Assembly (NCBI GenBank): GCA_021846285.1 | Contig: JAJZCB010000039.1 | Location: 1-33,102, forward strand | Length of the DNA stretch: 33,102 nt | DNA from: Bacillota bacterium | Lineage (GTDB): Bacteria > Bacillota > Bacilli > Alicyclobacillales > SLC66 | Reading direction: 5' to 3' | Part shown: positions 25,270 through 33,058 of the stretch, piece after piece | How the letters are laid out: each line of letters opens with the position of its first letter | Position numbering within the stretch: the stretch's first letter is position 1 | Made by a program: the position numbers and the translations under genes | Notes under the pieces: model-generated | Told to the model about the DNA's origin: nothing | What the model saw: the letters and a program-made list of their open reading frames with translations, nothing else | Databases searched by the model: none

Positions 25270-26529
25270 TCAGGCGCCAACCTGGTTGCGCGCTACGAGC
25301 AAAATGCGCAGAGGCAGCTTCAGCATGTTGGTGTTCGGCACTCCCGAAATCTCAAATTTGACGGTAGCCGACTGCCCCGGATTGACCCTCTGCGGGGAAC
25401 CTGACAAAACAACGACATCATCAAAATACTTATAGGTACCCCTGCTCAGGAGTTCTGCGCCAGGGTACCGCTCGAAAAACAGCATGCCCAATGCCGTCTG
25501 CGGAAACCACGGTTGCGGACTCGCATTCCGGACGCGGGCGGTGATCGTAAGAAACTGGACACCCGCACCCGCCGTTCCAGTCACCCGAACATGAACGCGC
25601 GACACATGAATAGGCAGCATCCCCATGCTGAGTGAAGGGAGGTTCGGGTTGGGTTTGCGCAGAATCCAGATCAGATGGATATAGCGATTGTTCAAATGTG
25701 CGAACGGCGGCGTCGGATTCAAGGTAAATGACCATTGCATCGAGCTGTGGGCCGGAATCATAGCGTCCGGTCCGTTCACAAAATACTCCCAGTCACTCGC
25801 CTGTACGGGCGACAATCCGCCCGCCCGACGCAACACAAACAGCATGCCCTGAAGCTGCTTCCCCTGAACGGGCGACGCGCTGGTATTATAGAGGCGCGCA
25901 TGGAACGTCAGGACGTTCGGAGTAAGCGCAATGAATCCGTGAACGCTTGCGTTGCTTCCGGCCGTGCCAACGTTTGGCGCATTTGACGCCGCATGGGAAC
26001 CTGGACTGATTGCGCTGTTGGACACAGCGCCCTGTCGGGCGCCCGCCGCAGTTCCAGATCCCGCAGCAGGGCCATGCGAAGTGCTTGTGGCGTACCCTGG
26101 CGCGGCTGCGCTCTGCGCCGATTGCGCCACCACCGCGACATCCTGCGAGGAAATCGGCGCAAGCGTTACATTTAGCGTCTGCAAGGCGCTCTCATAGGGC
26201 TGCGCCGCTGTAGACCCCTGCGCGAGAGTCTTGTCCGCTCCTTTAATAGAAAACTGCCCCGCGCTGTGACTTTGCGCGAACACGACGAAAGCCGCCATCA
26301 GCGCCGCGACGCCAGACACTGTCGATACCCACAGCGCGCGCCTGCGGGTTCCCGCCGCCCGCAGGCGACCCCAGACACTGCGCGAAGCGTTCGCTTCCTG
26401 CCGAGTGCGAATTTCGGCCAGTACTTTCTTTTGAAAAGACTCTGGCGCGAACGCTTGATCAACGTGAACGCGCAGTGATTCTCTCAGCGCCTTTTCAAAC
26501 TCATGATCGTCTTGTCGATTCACGTTCAC
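25270..26529 (-). CDS. Presumed membrane anti-sigma factor with two extracytoplasmic beta domains
   Basis: The gene overlaps the ECF sigma gene by 29 bp and probably controls it. The 419-residue product has an N-terminal cytosolic segment of about 60 residues with no HxxxCxxC zinc motif, one membrane helix (RALWVSTVSGVAALMAAFVVFAQ, about 65-87), an Ala/Gly/Ser-rich linker (about 120-200) and two similar-looking beta-rich domains (about 205-315 and 315-419). Each has FHARLYNTSASPVQ- or ITARVRNASPQPW-like strands. GTG 26529 is chosen since GGGAGG lies 6 nt upstream. I do not recognise a named family for the outer domains, so the sensed signal is open. Anti-sigma role is inferred from context. 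Confidence 0.75.
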   Translation of the reverse strand: MNVNRQDDHEFEKALRESLRVHVDQAFAPESFQKKVLAEIRTRQEANASRSVWGRLRAAGTRRRALWVSTVSGVAALMAAFVVFAQSHSAGQFSIKGADKTLAQGSTAAQPYESALQTLNVTLAPISSQDVAVVAQSAQSAAAPGYATSTSHGPAAGSGTAAGARQGAVSNSAISPGSHAASNAPNVGTAGSNASVHGFIALTPNVLTFHARLYNTSASPVQGKQLQGMLFVLRRAGGLSPVQASDWEYFVNGPDAMIPAHSSMQWSFTLNPTPPFAHLNNRYIHLIWILRKPNPNLPSLSMGMLPIHVSRVHVRVTGTAGAGVQFLTITARVRNASPQPWFPQTALGMLFFERYPGAELLSRGTYKYFDDVVVLSGSPQRVNPGQSATVKFEISGVPNTNMLKLPLRILLVARNQVGA

Positions 26530-27043
26530 CGCTTCCCTCCCACACAGCCCGCAGCAGTTCTCGGCCACGGTGCAGTCGGGTTTTGATTGCAGACAGACTC
26601 GCGTCGGTCACATGCGCAATTTCTTCCACGGAAAGATCCTGAGCGTAATATAACCAGATCACCTCGCGATAGATGTCAGGTAAATCCTGAACAGCTTGCC
26701 AAAGCGCGTTACCCTGGGCTTGGGCGATAACCGTCTGTTCTACCGACAATTCGCTTTGCAAATGAGACATGTCATCCATAACCACGGTCTTGCGAGCGCT
26801 GGCGCGGAGAAAATCTTTAGCGCAATTCGCTGCGATGCGCATGATCCAGGTTTTGTAACTGCTCTCCTGGCGAAAAGAATCCAGGTGATCATACACCTTC
26901 AAAAAAACATCTTGACTGATGTCTTCAGACGTATGTCTGTCATGGACATATCCGTACACGATCAGAAATACATCGCGACTGTATGCCTCCATGAGCTCAC
27001 GCAACAAGTCGAAACGTTGCCCGTCGCTTAGCGTCGATGCCAC
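26501..27043 (-). CDS. ECF-family RNA polymerase sigma factor
   Basis: The 180-residue protein has a region 2 with YSRDVFLIVYGYVHDRHTSEDISQDVFLKVY and FRQESSYKTWIMRIAANCAKDFLR (typical ECF regions 2.3-2.4) and region 4 with LPDIYREVIWLYYAQDLSVEEIAHVTDASLSAIKTRLHRGRELL. Length and absence of regions 1 and 3 are those of ECF sigmas. The start is GTG 27043 with GAGGTGGGG upstream. An ECF-type promoter lies 28-56 bp upstream, suggesting autoregulation. The presumed anti-sigma gene follows with an overlap. Confidence 0.96.
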   Translation of the reverse strand: MASTLSDGQRFDLLRELMEAYSRDVFLIVYGYVHDRHTSEDISQDVFLKVYDHLDSFRQESSYKTWIMRIAANCAKDFLRASARKTVVMDDMSHLQSELSVEQTVIAQAQGNALWQAVQDLPDIYREVIWLYYAQDLSVEEIAHVTDASLSAIKTRLHRGRELLRAVWEGSGERESTRRS

Positions 27044-27070
27044 AGCCCCACCTCAATGCGACTATCCCTA

Positions 27071-27099
27071 TAGACGCGTTAGAATACCTTCAGGTTACA
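27071..27099 (-). promoter_or_regulatory. ECF-type autoregulatory promoter
   Basis: On the minus strand TGTAACC (27093-27099) is followed after 16 bp by CGTCTA (27071-27076), very close to the sigma-W-like ECF promoter pattern (AAC motif at -35, CGTC at -10). It faces the ECF sigma gene. Confidence 0.8.
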
Positions 27100-27190
27100 C
27101 GAAATCTCTCATAGATTTCCACCTAAACATTTCATTTCGGTTACATTTATTTTTTGATATGCCCAGATTTACGTTCCCACATAGGCCTTA

Positions 27191-27199
27191 TGTTACAAT
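27191..27199 (+). promoter_or_regulatory. Extended -10 element before the DUF1450 gene
   Basis: TGTTACAAT (27191-27199) fits the extended -10 form TGnTATAAT with one mismatch; no good -35 lies at 17 bp. Transcription would start about 28 nt before the ATG at 27234. Confidence 0.4.
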
Positions 27200-27233
27200 G
27201 CAAAGCAGCATGTCACAAGCTGAGGCGGCGAGA

Positions 27234-27479
27234 ATGACTCGAAAACTGGAGATCTGCACTGCCAATGCCGAACTTGGTTCAGGTGACGCACTGGCCGTGC
27301 TGAGTTGTCAGTACCCGAATGTGCCAACAAGAGAATGGGGCTGCCTGGGAAACTGCCATCGCTGCTTTCGCGTACCGTTCCTTCTTGTCGACGAATATGA
27401 TCCTGTCGAGGCTGCCTCAGTCGAAGAATTAGTCGCGAAAGTGGCAGTTCAACTTTCAGATGCAGACTCTGATTCATAG
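27234..27479 (+). CDS. DUF1450 (YuzB-like) small protein
   Basis: The 81-residue soluble protein begins MTRKLEICTANAEL and carries the cysteine signature GCLGNCHRCFRVPFLLVDEY near residue 38-57, which is typical of DUF1450/YuzB proteins of Bacillota. Cys at positions 8, 25, 38, 42 and 45 could bind metal or a cofactor, but no function is established. The ATG at 27234 has GAGGCGG about 6 nt upstream; the frame is open further back. It is divergent from the ECF sigma gene, and convergent with the DUF2922 gene. Confidence 0.85.
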   Translation: MTRKLEICTANAELGSGDALAVLSCQYPNVPTREWGCLGNCHRCFRVPFLLVDEYDPVEAASVEELVAKVAVQLSDADSDS

Positions 27480-27507
27480 CAAGGAATGCATGGGTCAACC
27501 CCATGGT

Positions 27508-27543
27508 CTGCAGGGGCAACCGCCATCGCGATCGCCCCTGCAG
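27508..27543. terminator. GC-rich hairpin between convergent genes
   Basis: CTGCAGGGGC (27508-27517) pairs perfectly with GCCCCTGCAG (27534-27543), 16-nt loop. It lies 28 bp after the DUF1450 stop and 12 bp from the DUF2922 stop, so a bidirectional terminator is likely despite the lack of T runs. Confidence 0.6.
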
Positions 27544-27555
27544 CACACGGTACTG

Positions 27556-27774
27556 TTACGCCAGCGCAATGACGGACGTGTCTGCCGTCGCCAGTTTGGC
27601 TTGCACCTTTTTCACGATTCGACCGTTCGGAAAGGCAAAGATGTCAGCCGCCACGATGGCGTCCATCGCTGCATCTACGACAGCCGCCGTAACGGGTGTC
27701 CGTGGGTTGGGAATCTGCAGATGCACGGTTTTGTTCAGGTCGGTCAAAAATGAGAGTTCGAGTGATTCTTTCAT
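27556..27774 (-). CDS. DUF2922 domain protein (72 aa)
   Basis: A 72-residue protein with MKESLELSFLTDLNKTVHLQIPNPRTPVTAAVVDAAMDAIVAADIF, which follows the DUF2922 pattern of a beta strand pair, Pro-x-x-x-Leu/Val-Thr and a helix. The function is unknown. DUF2922 genes often stand next to DUF1659 genes in Bacillota, as here (45 bp apart, same strand), so the two products are likely to act together. The ATG at 27774 is preceded by GGAGGG. Confidence 0.85.
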   Translation of the reverse strand: MKESLELSFLTDLNKTVHLQIPNPRTPVTAAVVDAAMDAIVAADIFAFPNGRIVKKVQAKLATADTSVIALA

Positions 27775-27819
27775 GACAATCGTCCCTCCAGACAATTCAG
27801 GATGCGCTGCCCGTTCACC

Positions 27820-28146
27820 TCATGCCGATGTGGTACCCGTGGTTGAAGAAGATCCTGTACTCGAAGCGGCGCTCGCGCCGCTTCCCGATGCCGCACCGGA
27901 CGAACCGCCGCTGGAAGACGAAGTCGTCGAACTGTCCTGGATCTGAACTGTGTCCACGCGCCCCATGGCGTACACCGAGTCGCCAAACAGCGGTGCGAGA
28001 GCCTGCAGCACTCCATTGATGGCGGTATCTGACGCCTGGACATCGACGTGCGGATACGCTCGATTGTGCAGCTTTGGTTTCCCGGTCGCACTCTGGCCGA
28101 CTTGCAACTGCACGAGCAAATGACGGTTAAGCGTACTCACGACCAT
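27820..28146 (-). CDS. DUF1659 domain protein with Ser/Gly/Ala-rich tail
   Basis: The 108-residue product has a DUF1659 core of about 70 residues (MVVSTLNRHLLVQLQVGQSATGKPKLHNRAYPHVDVQASDTAINGVLQALAPLFGDSV), followed by about 38 residues of almost only Ser, Gly, Ala and Thr. Usual family members end after the core at about 75 residues, so the tail is an unusual addition. It is flexible and hydrophilic. ATG 28146 has GGGAGGAG upstream. It is the upstream partner of the DUF2922 gene. Function unknown. Confidence 0.82.
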   Translation of the reverse strand: MVVSTLNRHLLVQLQVGQSATGKPKLHNRAYPHVDVQASDTAINGVLQALAPLFGDSVYAMGRVDTVQIQDSSTTSSSSGGSSGAASGSGASAASSTGSSSTTGTTSA

Positions 28147-28366
28147 TTTCCCATCTCCTCCCTTTGCCAGAGGCCATAGGATCGCGGCTGCCGGCAACCG
28201 GAGTATCCTTGTCCTCTACGCATGCAAGAGAGTGCGCCCGCTCTGCGCAGCGGGTGACAGGCGAGTAAATGCCCTGTGCAGCGCTCCTGCCGTCACAGCA
28301 TCACAGGTGCGCCGACAGGTCGTGCGCGAGTCGTACAGCGTTATCATGAGTGTCGGGAGGATCCGC

Positions 28367-29698
28367 ATGAATGCGGTCGCGCGGACTTTAAGAACGATCA
28401 TGTACAAATTTGGGGTGGCTGGCCTGGCCATGGTATCCGGCTTGTTCCTGGTTCCACGGTATTTGACAGTGGCTGACAACGGCATCTATAAACTTGTTCT
28501 TGTCTATGCACAGTTGTGTGCGACTTATCTTGCGGGATATGGAAACTTTTTTAACTTCGGCCTGAACCGTCAGAAGCTTCCTCGCGAAGCCCTGGTTGGC
28601 ATCATTATGCGCCTCTATGCTCTCGTTGCGGCGGCAGCGGCAGTACTCACAGTGATATGCCTCCTTCTGGCGTCGGAACGCCCCGTTTTTGGTTATGTCG
28701 TGTTTGCCGTCGGAACCCTGCCATTGGCGGTCCTGTTTGGCTATACGACGAAGCTGGTGCAAGCTTTAAACGAAATTGACTGGTTGAATCGACTCAACAC
28801 GATACAGGCTCTGTGCTTTGTCGTGTTTGCCGTGACGATCATGGTGGGCCGCCATCTCGATGCCGCCATGACGCCGTATCTGCTGACTCTGACTTTGACT
28901 GGCTGGTTTCTCTCCTATCTGATCGCGGCAATCACCGCGTATGTGGTGGCCACACGTCTTTCCGGAGTAAAGCTTCTGCCCTCAAAGCATCCGGAACTTA
29001 GTCGGCAAGTATTTGCCTATGGTCGCAAAACTTCCCTGCAGCAACTACTGACTCAATTCAATCTGCGAGGAGATCTGATCCTTGTCGGGGTTTTGGCGGG
29101 AACCACGGCTGCAAGTCTATACGGCATGGCGGTCACCGCTTCAGAGGTGCTGTGGCATATATCGTCAAGTATCTCGTTGCTCATCTACGCGCGGGTCGCG
29201 GCAGAAGAACGCAGCGGCTCGATCGCCCTCATAGAACGCACATTTCGCTTTACGCTGGCGCTGCTGGTCGCAGCCGCCGCTTTCATGATGCTCGTCTTCC
29301 CCCCGCTCATTCATTTTGTGCTCAATAGTCGCTATGATCGCTCCATCCCCGTCTTTGAAGTCTTGCTGCTCGGCACCATCGCCTATGGCACGACTGCTCT
29401 ATTTTCACAGTTTTTTACAGACCAACTCGGGAAGGTGAAGTTTCCTCTCTACATGCAGGCGGCGAGCATCGCCGCCAATGTGCTCATCTGCTTTTTGCTG
29501 ATTCCCCGGGTGGGCATCATGGGCGGCGCGCTCGCTTCCTCATCGGCTTACGTCGTAAGTTTGACGCTGTGCATCATCTACTTTAAACAGCAGACCAAAC
29601 AACCGCTCAGTTCTCTCTTTAAGGTGACCCGCGCAGACCGCGACTTAGTCAGACGCCTGCTGCCGCGCCCGCGCAGCATCCACGAAGGCGGCAAATAA
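28367..29698 (+). CDS. Oligosaccharide flippase-type membrane protein
   Basis: The 443-residue product has about 12 to 14 hydrophobic segments, an N-terminal helix FGVAGLAMVSGLFLVPRYLTVADNGIY and a mid helix pair typical of Wzx/RfbX-like MATE-superfamily flippases, which move lipid-linked sugars across the membrane. The segment FAYGRKTSLQQLLTQFNLRGDLILVGVLAGTTAASLYGMA is characteristic. ATG 28367 has GGGAGG 6 nt upstream; the open frame before it looks non-coding. No glycosyltransferase genes surround it, so the substrate is unknown. Its last 54 bp overlap the convergent amidotransferase gene. Confidence 0.88.
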   Translation: MNAVARTLRTIMYKFGVAGLAMVSGLFLVPRYLTVADNGIYKLVLVYAQLCATYLAGYGNFFNFGLNRQKLPREALVGIIMRLYALVAAAAAVLTVICLLLASERPVFGYVVFAVGTLPLAVLFGYTTKLVQALNEIDWLNRLNTIQALCFVVFAVTIMVGRHLDAAMTPYLLTLTLTGWFLSYLIAAITAYVVATRLSGVKLLPSKHPELSRQVFAYGRKTSLQQLLTQFNLRGDLILVGVLAGTTAASLYGMAVTASEVLWHISSSISLLIYARVAAEERSGSIALIERTFRFTLALLVAAAAFMMLVFPPLIHFVLNSRYDRSIPVFEVLLLGTIAYGTTALFSQFFTDQLGKVKFPLYMQAASIAANVLICFLLIPRVGIMGGALASSSAYVVSLTLCIIYFKQQTKQPLSSLFKVTRADRDLVRRLLPRPRSIHEGGK

Positions 29699-30373
29699 GC
29701 GCCTGTGCCCCGGATTCTCACGCCACAGATTTTCGGGATGCCACTGCACACCGAGAACAAACGCCCTGGCCGGGTCTTCGATCGCTTCGACCAACCCATC
29801 GCGGCTGCGGGCAGAGACGACATACCCCGGCGCAACGTCGCGCACCGCCTGGTGATGGAACGTATTGGTCGCCAACTCCCGCTCACCGCAGGCTCTCTGC
29901 AGGAGGGTTCCTGGCACAATATCCACGACGTGAGCCAGGTGGTTGCGCGGAGCATTCTGGGCATGCTGCATGTCGCTGTTCCATTCGCGCAGCAAATCCT
30001 GATACAGGGTTCCTCCCATCACGGCGTTCAGAATCTGAATCCCCCTGCAAATGGCAAACACAGGTTTGTCGAGCACCAGCATGCGTTCCAACAGCAGTTG
30101 CTCCATCCGATCCCGGATCGGAGACACTTCGCCGAGCCCCTGTCGCGGTTCTTCGCCGAACATCTGAGGCGCGATATCTTCACCGCCGGTGAGCAGGAGG
30201 CCATCCAGTTGCAGCGCCATGTCAGCGACAGACTCCGGGGAAACGGTCAGTGGCAACGCCATCGGGAGACCGCCTGCCTCGTAGATCCCCTCTGTGTAAT
30301 CCTGGCCAACAAAGATACCCGGGAGGTTATTCCTTAGATAGTGGTATACCGTAACGCCAATTAACGGACGCAC
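29645..30373 (-). CDS. Class I glutamine amidotransferase-like hydrolase (peptidase C26, PuuD-like)
   Basis: A 242-residue gamma-glutamyl hydrolase-type enzyme. Visible are RPLIGVTVYHYL, LLLTGGEDIAPQMFGEEP, the nucleophile elbow PVFAICRGIQILNAVMGGTLYQDL with the catalytic Cys, FHHQAVRDV and GVQWHPE with catalytic His and Glu. These are the marks of peptidase C26 proteins such as PuuD (gamma-glutamyl-GABA hydrolase). The actual substrate is not known, and no putrescine genes are nearby. GTG 30373 is chosen because GAGGAG lies 7 nt upstream. It lies 41 bp after ahcY on the same strand and overlaps the flippase 3' end convergently. Confidence 0.9.
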   Translation of the reverse strand: MRPLIGVTVYHYLRNNLPGIFVGQDYTEGIYEAGGLPMALPLTVSPESVADMALQLDGLLLTGGEDIAPQMFGEEPRQGLGEVSPIRDRMEQLLLERMLVLDKPVFAICRGIQILNAVMGGTLYQDLLREWNSDMQHAQNAPRNHLAHVVDIVPGTLLQRACGERELATNTFHHQAVRDVAPGYVVSARSRDGLVEAIEDPARAFVLGVQWHPENLWRENPGHRRLFAAFVDAARARQQASD

Positions 30374-30414
30374 AACCGATCTCCTCTCTTGCCATGACAC
30401 ACATCATGCCTTTG

Positions 30415-31695
30415 TCACTCGTGTCCCCAACTCGCCAAATACCGTTTCTGCTCCTGCGTCAATTCATCAATCGCGGCTCCCACCGCCTGCAACCGCATGC
30501 GCGCGACTTCCTCGTCGATGTCATGGGGCAACTCATGGACCCCCGCGGGCAACGACTCCTTCATCACGTAAAGTAAAGCCAACGCCTGCAGCGCAAACGT
30601 CATGTCCATGACTTCCGCAGGGTGGCCATCTCCGGCGGCCAGGTTGACCAGTCGCCCCTGCGCCAGAAGATACATCCTGCGCCCATCTGCAAACACGAAT
30701 TCCTCCACGTTAGGCCGAACCGCGTTCACCTGCTGCGCGCGGGCCCGTAAGTCGGGAATGTTGATCTCCACATCAAAATGACCTGCGTTGGCCAGTATGG
30801 CCCCCGACTTCATCACGTCAAAATGCGCTCCCGTGATGCAATCCCTGTTGCCAGTCACGGTAACGAAGAAATCCCCGATGCGGACAGCCTCTGCGATTGG
30901 CATCACGGTGTGACCGTCCATGATCGCTTCAACCGCTTTGATGGGATCGACCTCGCAGACGACCACCTTGGCGCCGAGCCCGCGGGCTCTCAAGGCCACG
31001 CCTTTGCCGCACCACCCGTATCCTATGACAACCACTGTCGTGCCTGCGACCAAAAGATTGGTTGTGCGCATGATGCCGTCCCACACAGATTGGCCCGTTC
31101 CATAGCGATTGTCAAACAGATACTTGGAGTAGGCGTCGTTAACTGCGATCATGGGAAATTGCAAGATACCCTGCTCGGCCATGGCTCGCAAACGCAATAT
31201 GCCCGTCGTCGTTTCTTCGCATCCACCGGCGATTTCAGCAAGCTGTTCCGGTCTATCGCGATGAAGTATCGATACGAGATCGCCGCCGTCATCGATCACA
31301 AGCTGAGGATGAAAATCAAGCGCAGCCTGAATGTGACTCTCATACTCCTGTGCGGTGGCGCCATGCCAGGCGTACGCGACGACGCCATCATGGACAAGCC
31401 CGGCAACGACATCGTCCTGCGTAGACAGAGGGTTTGACGCAACAACGGCAACCTCCGCCCCGCCTGCCTGAACAACCTTGGCCAGATAAGCCGTTTTGGC
31501 CTCCAGATGCAAACAGATCACCACGCGCTTTCCGGCAAACGGACGATCACGCGCAAACTGTTCTTCAAGACTGCGCAACAGCGGCATGCGCCCCCGCACC
31601 CATGCGATCTTGCGCAATCCCTGTGGGTAAAGCTCATAGTCGCGAATACGCGACTGCTCTGTGGCATGTGTTTTCGTCGATGTAACCTTGCTCAA
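30415..31695 (-). CDS. ahcY: Adenosylhomocysteinase
   Basis: AhcY splits S-adenosylhomocysteine, the by-product of SAM methylation, to adenosine and homocysteine. The 426-residue product has VVICLHLEAKTAYLAKVVQAGGAEV, NAYSKYLFDNRYGTGQSVWDGI and the NAD-binding VVVIGYGWCGKGVALRARGLGAKVVVCEVDPI. Length fits the shorter, prokaryotic form. The TTG at 31695 is preferred because AAGGTGG lies 9 nt upstream; an upstream TTG at 31731 lacks a ribosome binding site. I saw no SAH or SAM riboswitch in the short gap upstream. Confidence 0.96.
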   Translation of the reverse strand: MSKVTSTKTHATEQSRIRDYELYPQGLRKIAWVRGRMPLLRSLEEQFARDRPFAGKRVVICLHLEAKTAYLAKVVQAGGAEVAVVASNPLSTQDDVVAGLVHDGVVAYAWHGATAQEYESHIQAALDFHPQLVIDDGGDLVSILHRDRPEQLAEIAGGCEETTTGILRLRAMAEQGILQFPMIAVNDAYSKYLFDNRYGTGQSVWDGIMRTTNLLVAGTTVVVIGYGWCGKGVALRARGLGAKVVVCEVDPIKAVEAIMDGHTVMPIAEAVRIGDFFVTVTGNRDCITGAHFDVMKSGAILANAGHFDVEINIPDLRARAQQVNAVRPNVEEFVFADGRRMYLLAQGRLVNLAAGDGHPAEVMDMTFALQALALLYVMKESLPAGVHELPHDIDEEVARMRLQAVGAAIDELTQEQKRYLASWGHE

Positions 31696-31772
31696 TGCTT
31701 TGGAACCACCTTCCGGGTGAGCATTCGTCAAGCTTTAGATTACTATGTTTTACGCCAAAGGTATAGTGAAGG

Positions 31773-32060
31773 CTACCATCCCGCATACATCGTCAACAGA
31801 TAAATCGCGGGCGGCAGGGCAAACAGGGCGTAGAGGATTCCGCGCAGCCACACGCCGCCCGTCAGTTCCTCCGGAGCTTCCGCGTCTCTGTTGAACAAGG
31901 CTCCTGCTAAGATCACCCCTACGAGAATGCCGCCCGCCAGTTCAAGCGGCCCCAGAGCAGCGCCCACAAACCGATACATGGCCCCCGTCCACCACATATT
32001 CAGGAGACTGTACCCATAGGCGCTCAAGATCGCCAGGCGCAGCGAACGTTCCGACAGCAT
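31773..32060 (-). CDS. Small membrane protein coupled to permease
   Basis: A 95-residue protein with three predicted membrane helices (about 8-22, 35-55 and 74-92), starting MLSERSLRLAILSAYGY and ending LPPAIYLLTMYAGW. I do not recognise the family. Its ATG overlaps the permease stop (TGATG), with GGGGGGTGGG upstream, so the pair is probably translationally coupled. It might be a partner subunit, but it is not the longer TIGR03943-type protein that accompanies YcgR-like permeases in Bacillus. Confidence 0.7.
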   Translation of the reverse strand: MLSERSLRLAILSAYGYSLLNMWWTGAMYRFVGAALGPLELAGGILVGVILAGALFNRDAEAPEELTGGVWLRGILYALFALPPAIYLLTMYAGW

Positions 32061-33058
32061 CAGACCCACCCCCCTGTGGAAACCTGATTGACAAGCAGCG
32101 CACAGGCAAAAATGAGGATGAACGCAGTTGTCAAACCGATTGTCACCGTACGTTTGGAGAACACCTGAGGCATCAGGAGCAGATTGCGCAAATCGGTTAG
32201 CTGGCCCGCCAGCATAAAAGCCATGACTGCTCCCGGCGAGAACAGTGTTGTCAGACTGGCCGCAACAAACGCGTCCGCTTCAGAACAGAGGGATAACACA
32301 CTGCCGAGGCTCATCAGCAACAAGATCGACCACACAGAGTGCTGCGTGAATCCCGTGACCATTCGCATCGACCACAGCCCCTGCGCCACAGCGGCCAACA
32401 GGGCGCTGGCCACAAAGAAGGGTCCTACCGCAAATAGTTCACCTACTGAGTGATCAGCGGCGTGTCGCCAGGCAGTCCAACCACGCTGTTTTGTCCGCGG
32501 ATGCACGTCAGTCTCCCATTTTTCGGTCAGTGCGTCTTCCCCAAACCGCACAACGAGACCGGCGACAATAGCAATGACAAACGCGCCGCCCGCTCTCCAC
32601 AACACCCACGACCACTGTTGATGAAATGCTGCGAATGTCGAGACTAAGGCCACAAGGTTGACTGTTGGCGTCCCGAGCGCAAAAGTAAATACAACAGACT
32701 CGCCAACACCCTTGCGGCGCATGGTACGGGCCACGGGAATCGTTCCGCAGTCGCAGACGGGCAGAAATAGTCCGAGTACGCTGGCCGTCAACCGACCGCT
32801 CAGCGAATCCGACAGAAACGCAGACAATCCGTTTGCGCCTACGAATGAATCGATCACCGCCGACAATGCGACCCCGATCACGATGAACGGGAACGCTTCC
32901 CAGACGATACTCTGAAACAGCGTCTTTACCATCTGTATATGTGACGCGTACTGCACATGGGATGTCTCGTAAAAGCCGATCGCAAGGATACAGAGGACGA
33001 TCAAACCGGCTAACGTCGTCGTCCTGAGTTTTGCCCCTACCAGTGCGCCGTGAGTCAA
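32060..33058 (-). CDS. YraQ/DUF318-type permease
   Basis: A 332-residue integral membrane protein of about eight to ten helices. It shows the hallmark LFLPVCDCGTIPVARTMRRKG near residue 100 and a second motif SLCSEADAFVAASL near residue 260, with an extramembrane loop (VRFGEDALTEKWETDVHPRTKQRG). These are the features of the DUF318/UPF0718 permease family (YraQ, B. subtilis YcgR). Substrates are not established; some relatives have been linked to metal or metalloid transport. The start is TTG 33058 with AGAGGCGGG upstream. First gene of a pair with the small membrane protein. Confidence 0.9.
   Translation of the reverse strand: MTHGALVGAKLRTTTLAGLIVLCILAIGFYETSHVQYASHIQMVKTLFQSIVWEAFPFIVIGVALSAVIDSFVGANGLSAFLSDSLSGRLTASVLGLFLPVCDCGTIPVARTMRRKGVGESVVFTFALGTPTVNLVALVSTFAAFHQQWSWVLWRAGGAFVIAIVAGLVVRFGEDALTEKWETDVHPRTKQRGWTAWRHAADHSVGELFAVGPFFVASALLAAVAQGLWSMRMVTGFTQHSVWSILLLMSLGSVLSLCSEADAFVAASLTTLFSPGAVMAFMLAGQLTDLRNLLLMPQVFSKRTVTIGLTTAFILIFACALLVNQVSTGGWV

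Noticed and set aside
31696-31772. SAM or SAH riboswitch before ahcY
   Set aside because: Too short, with no aptamer motif recognised.
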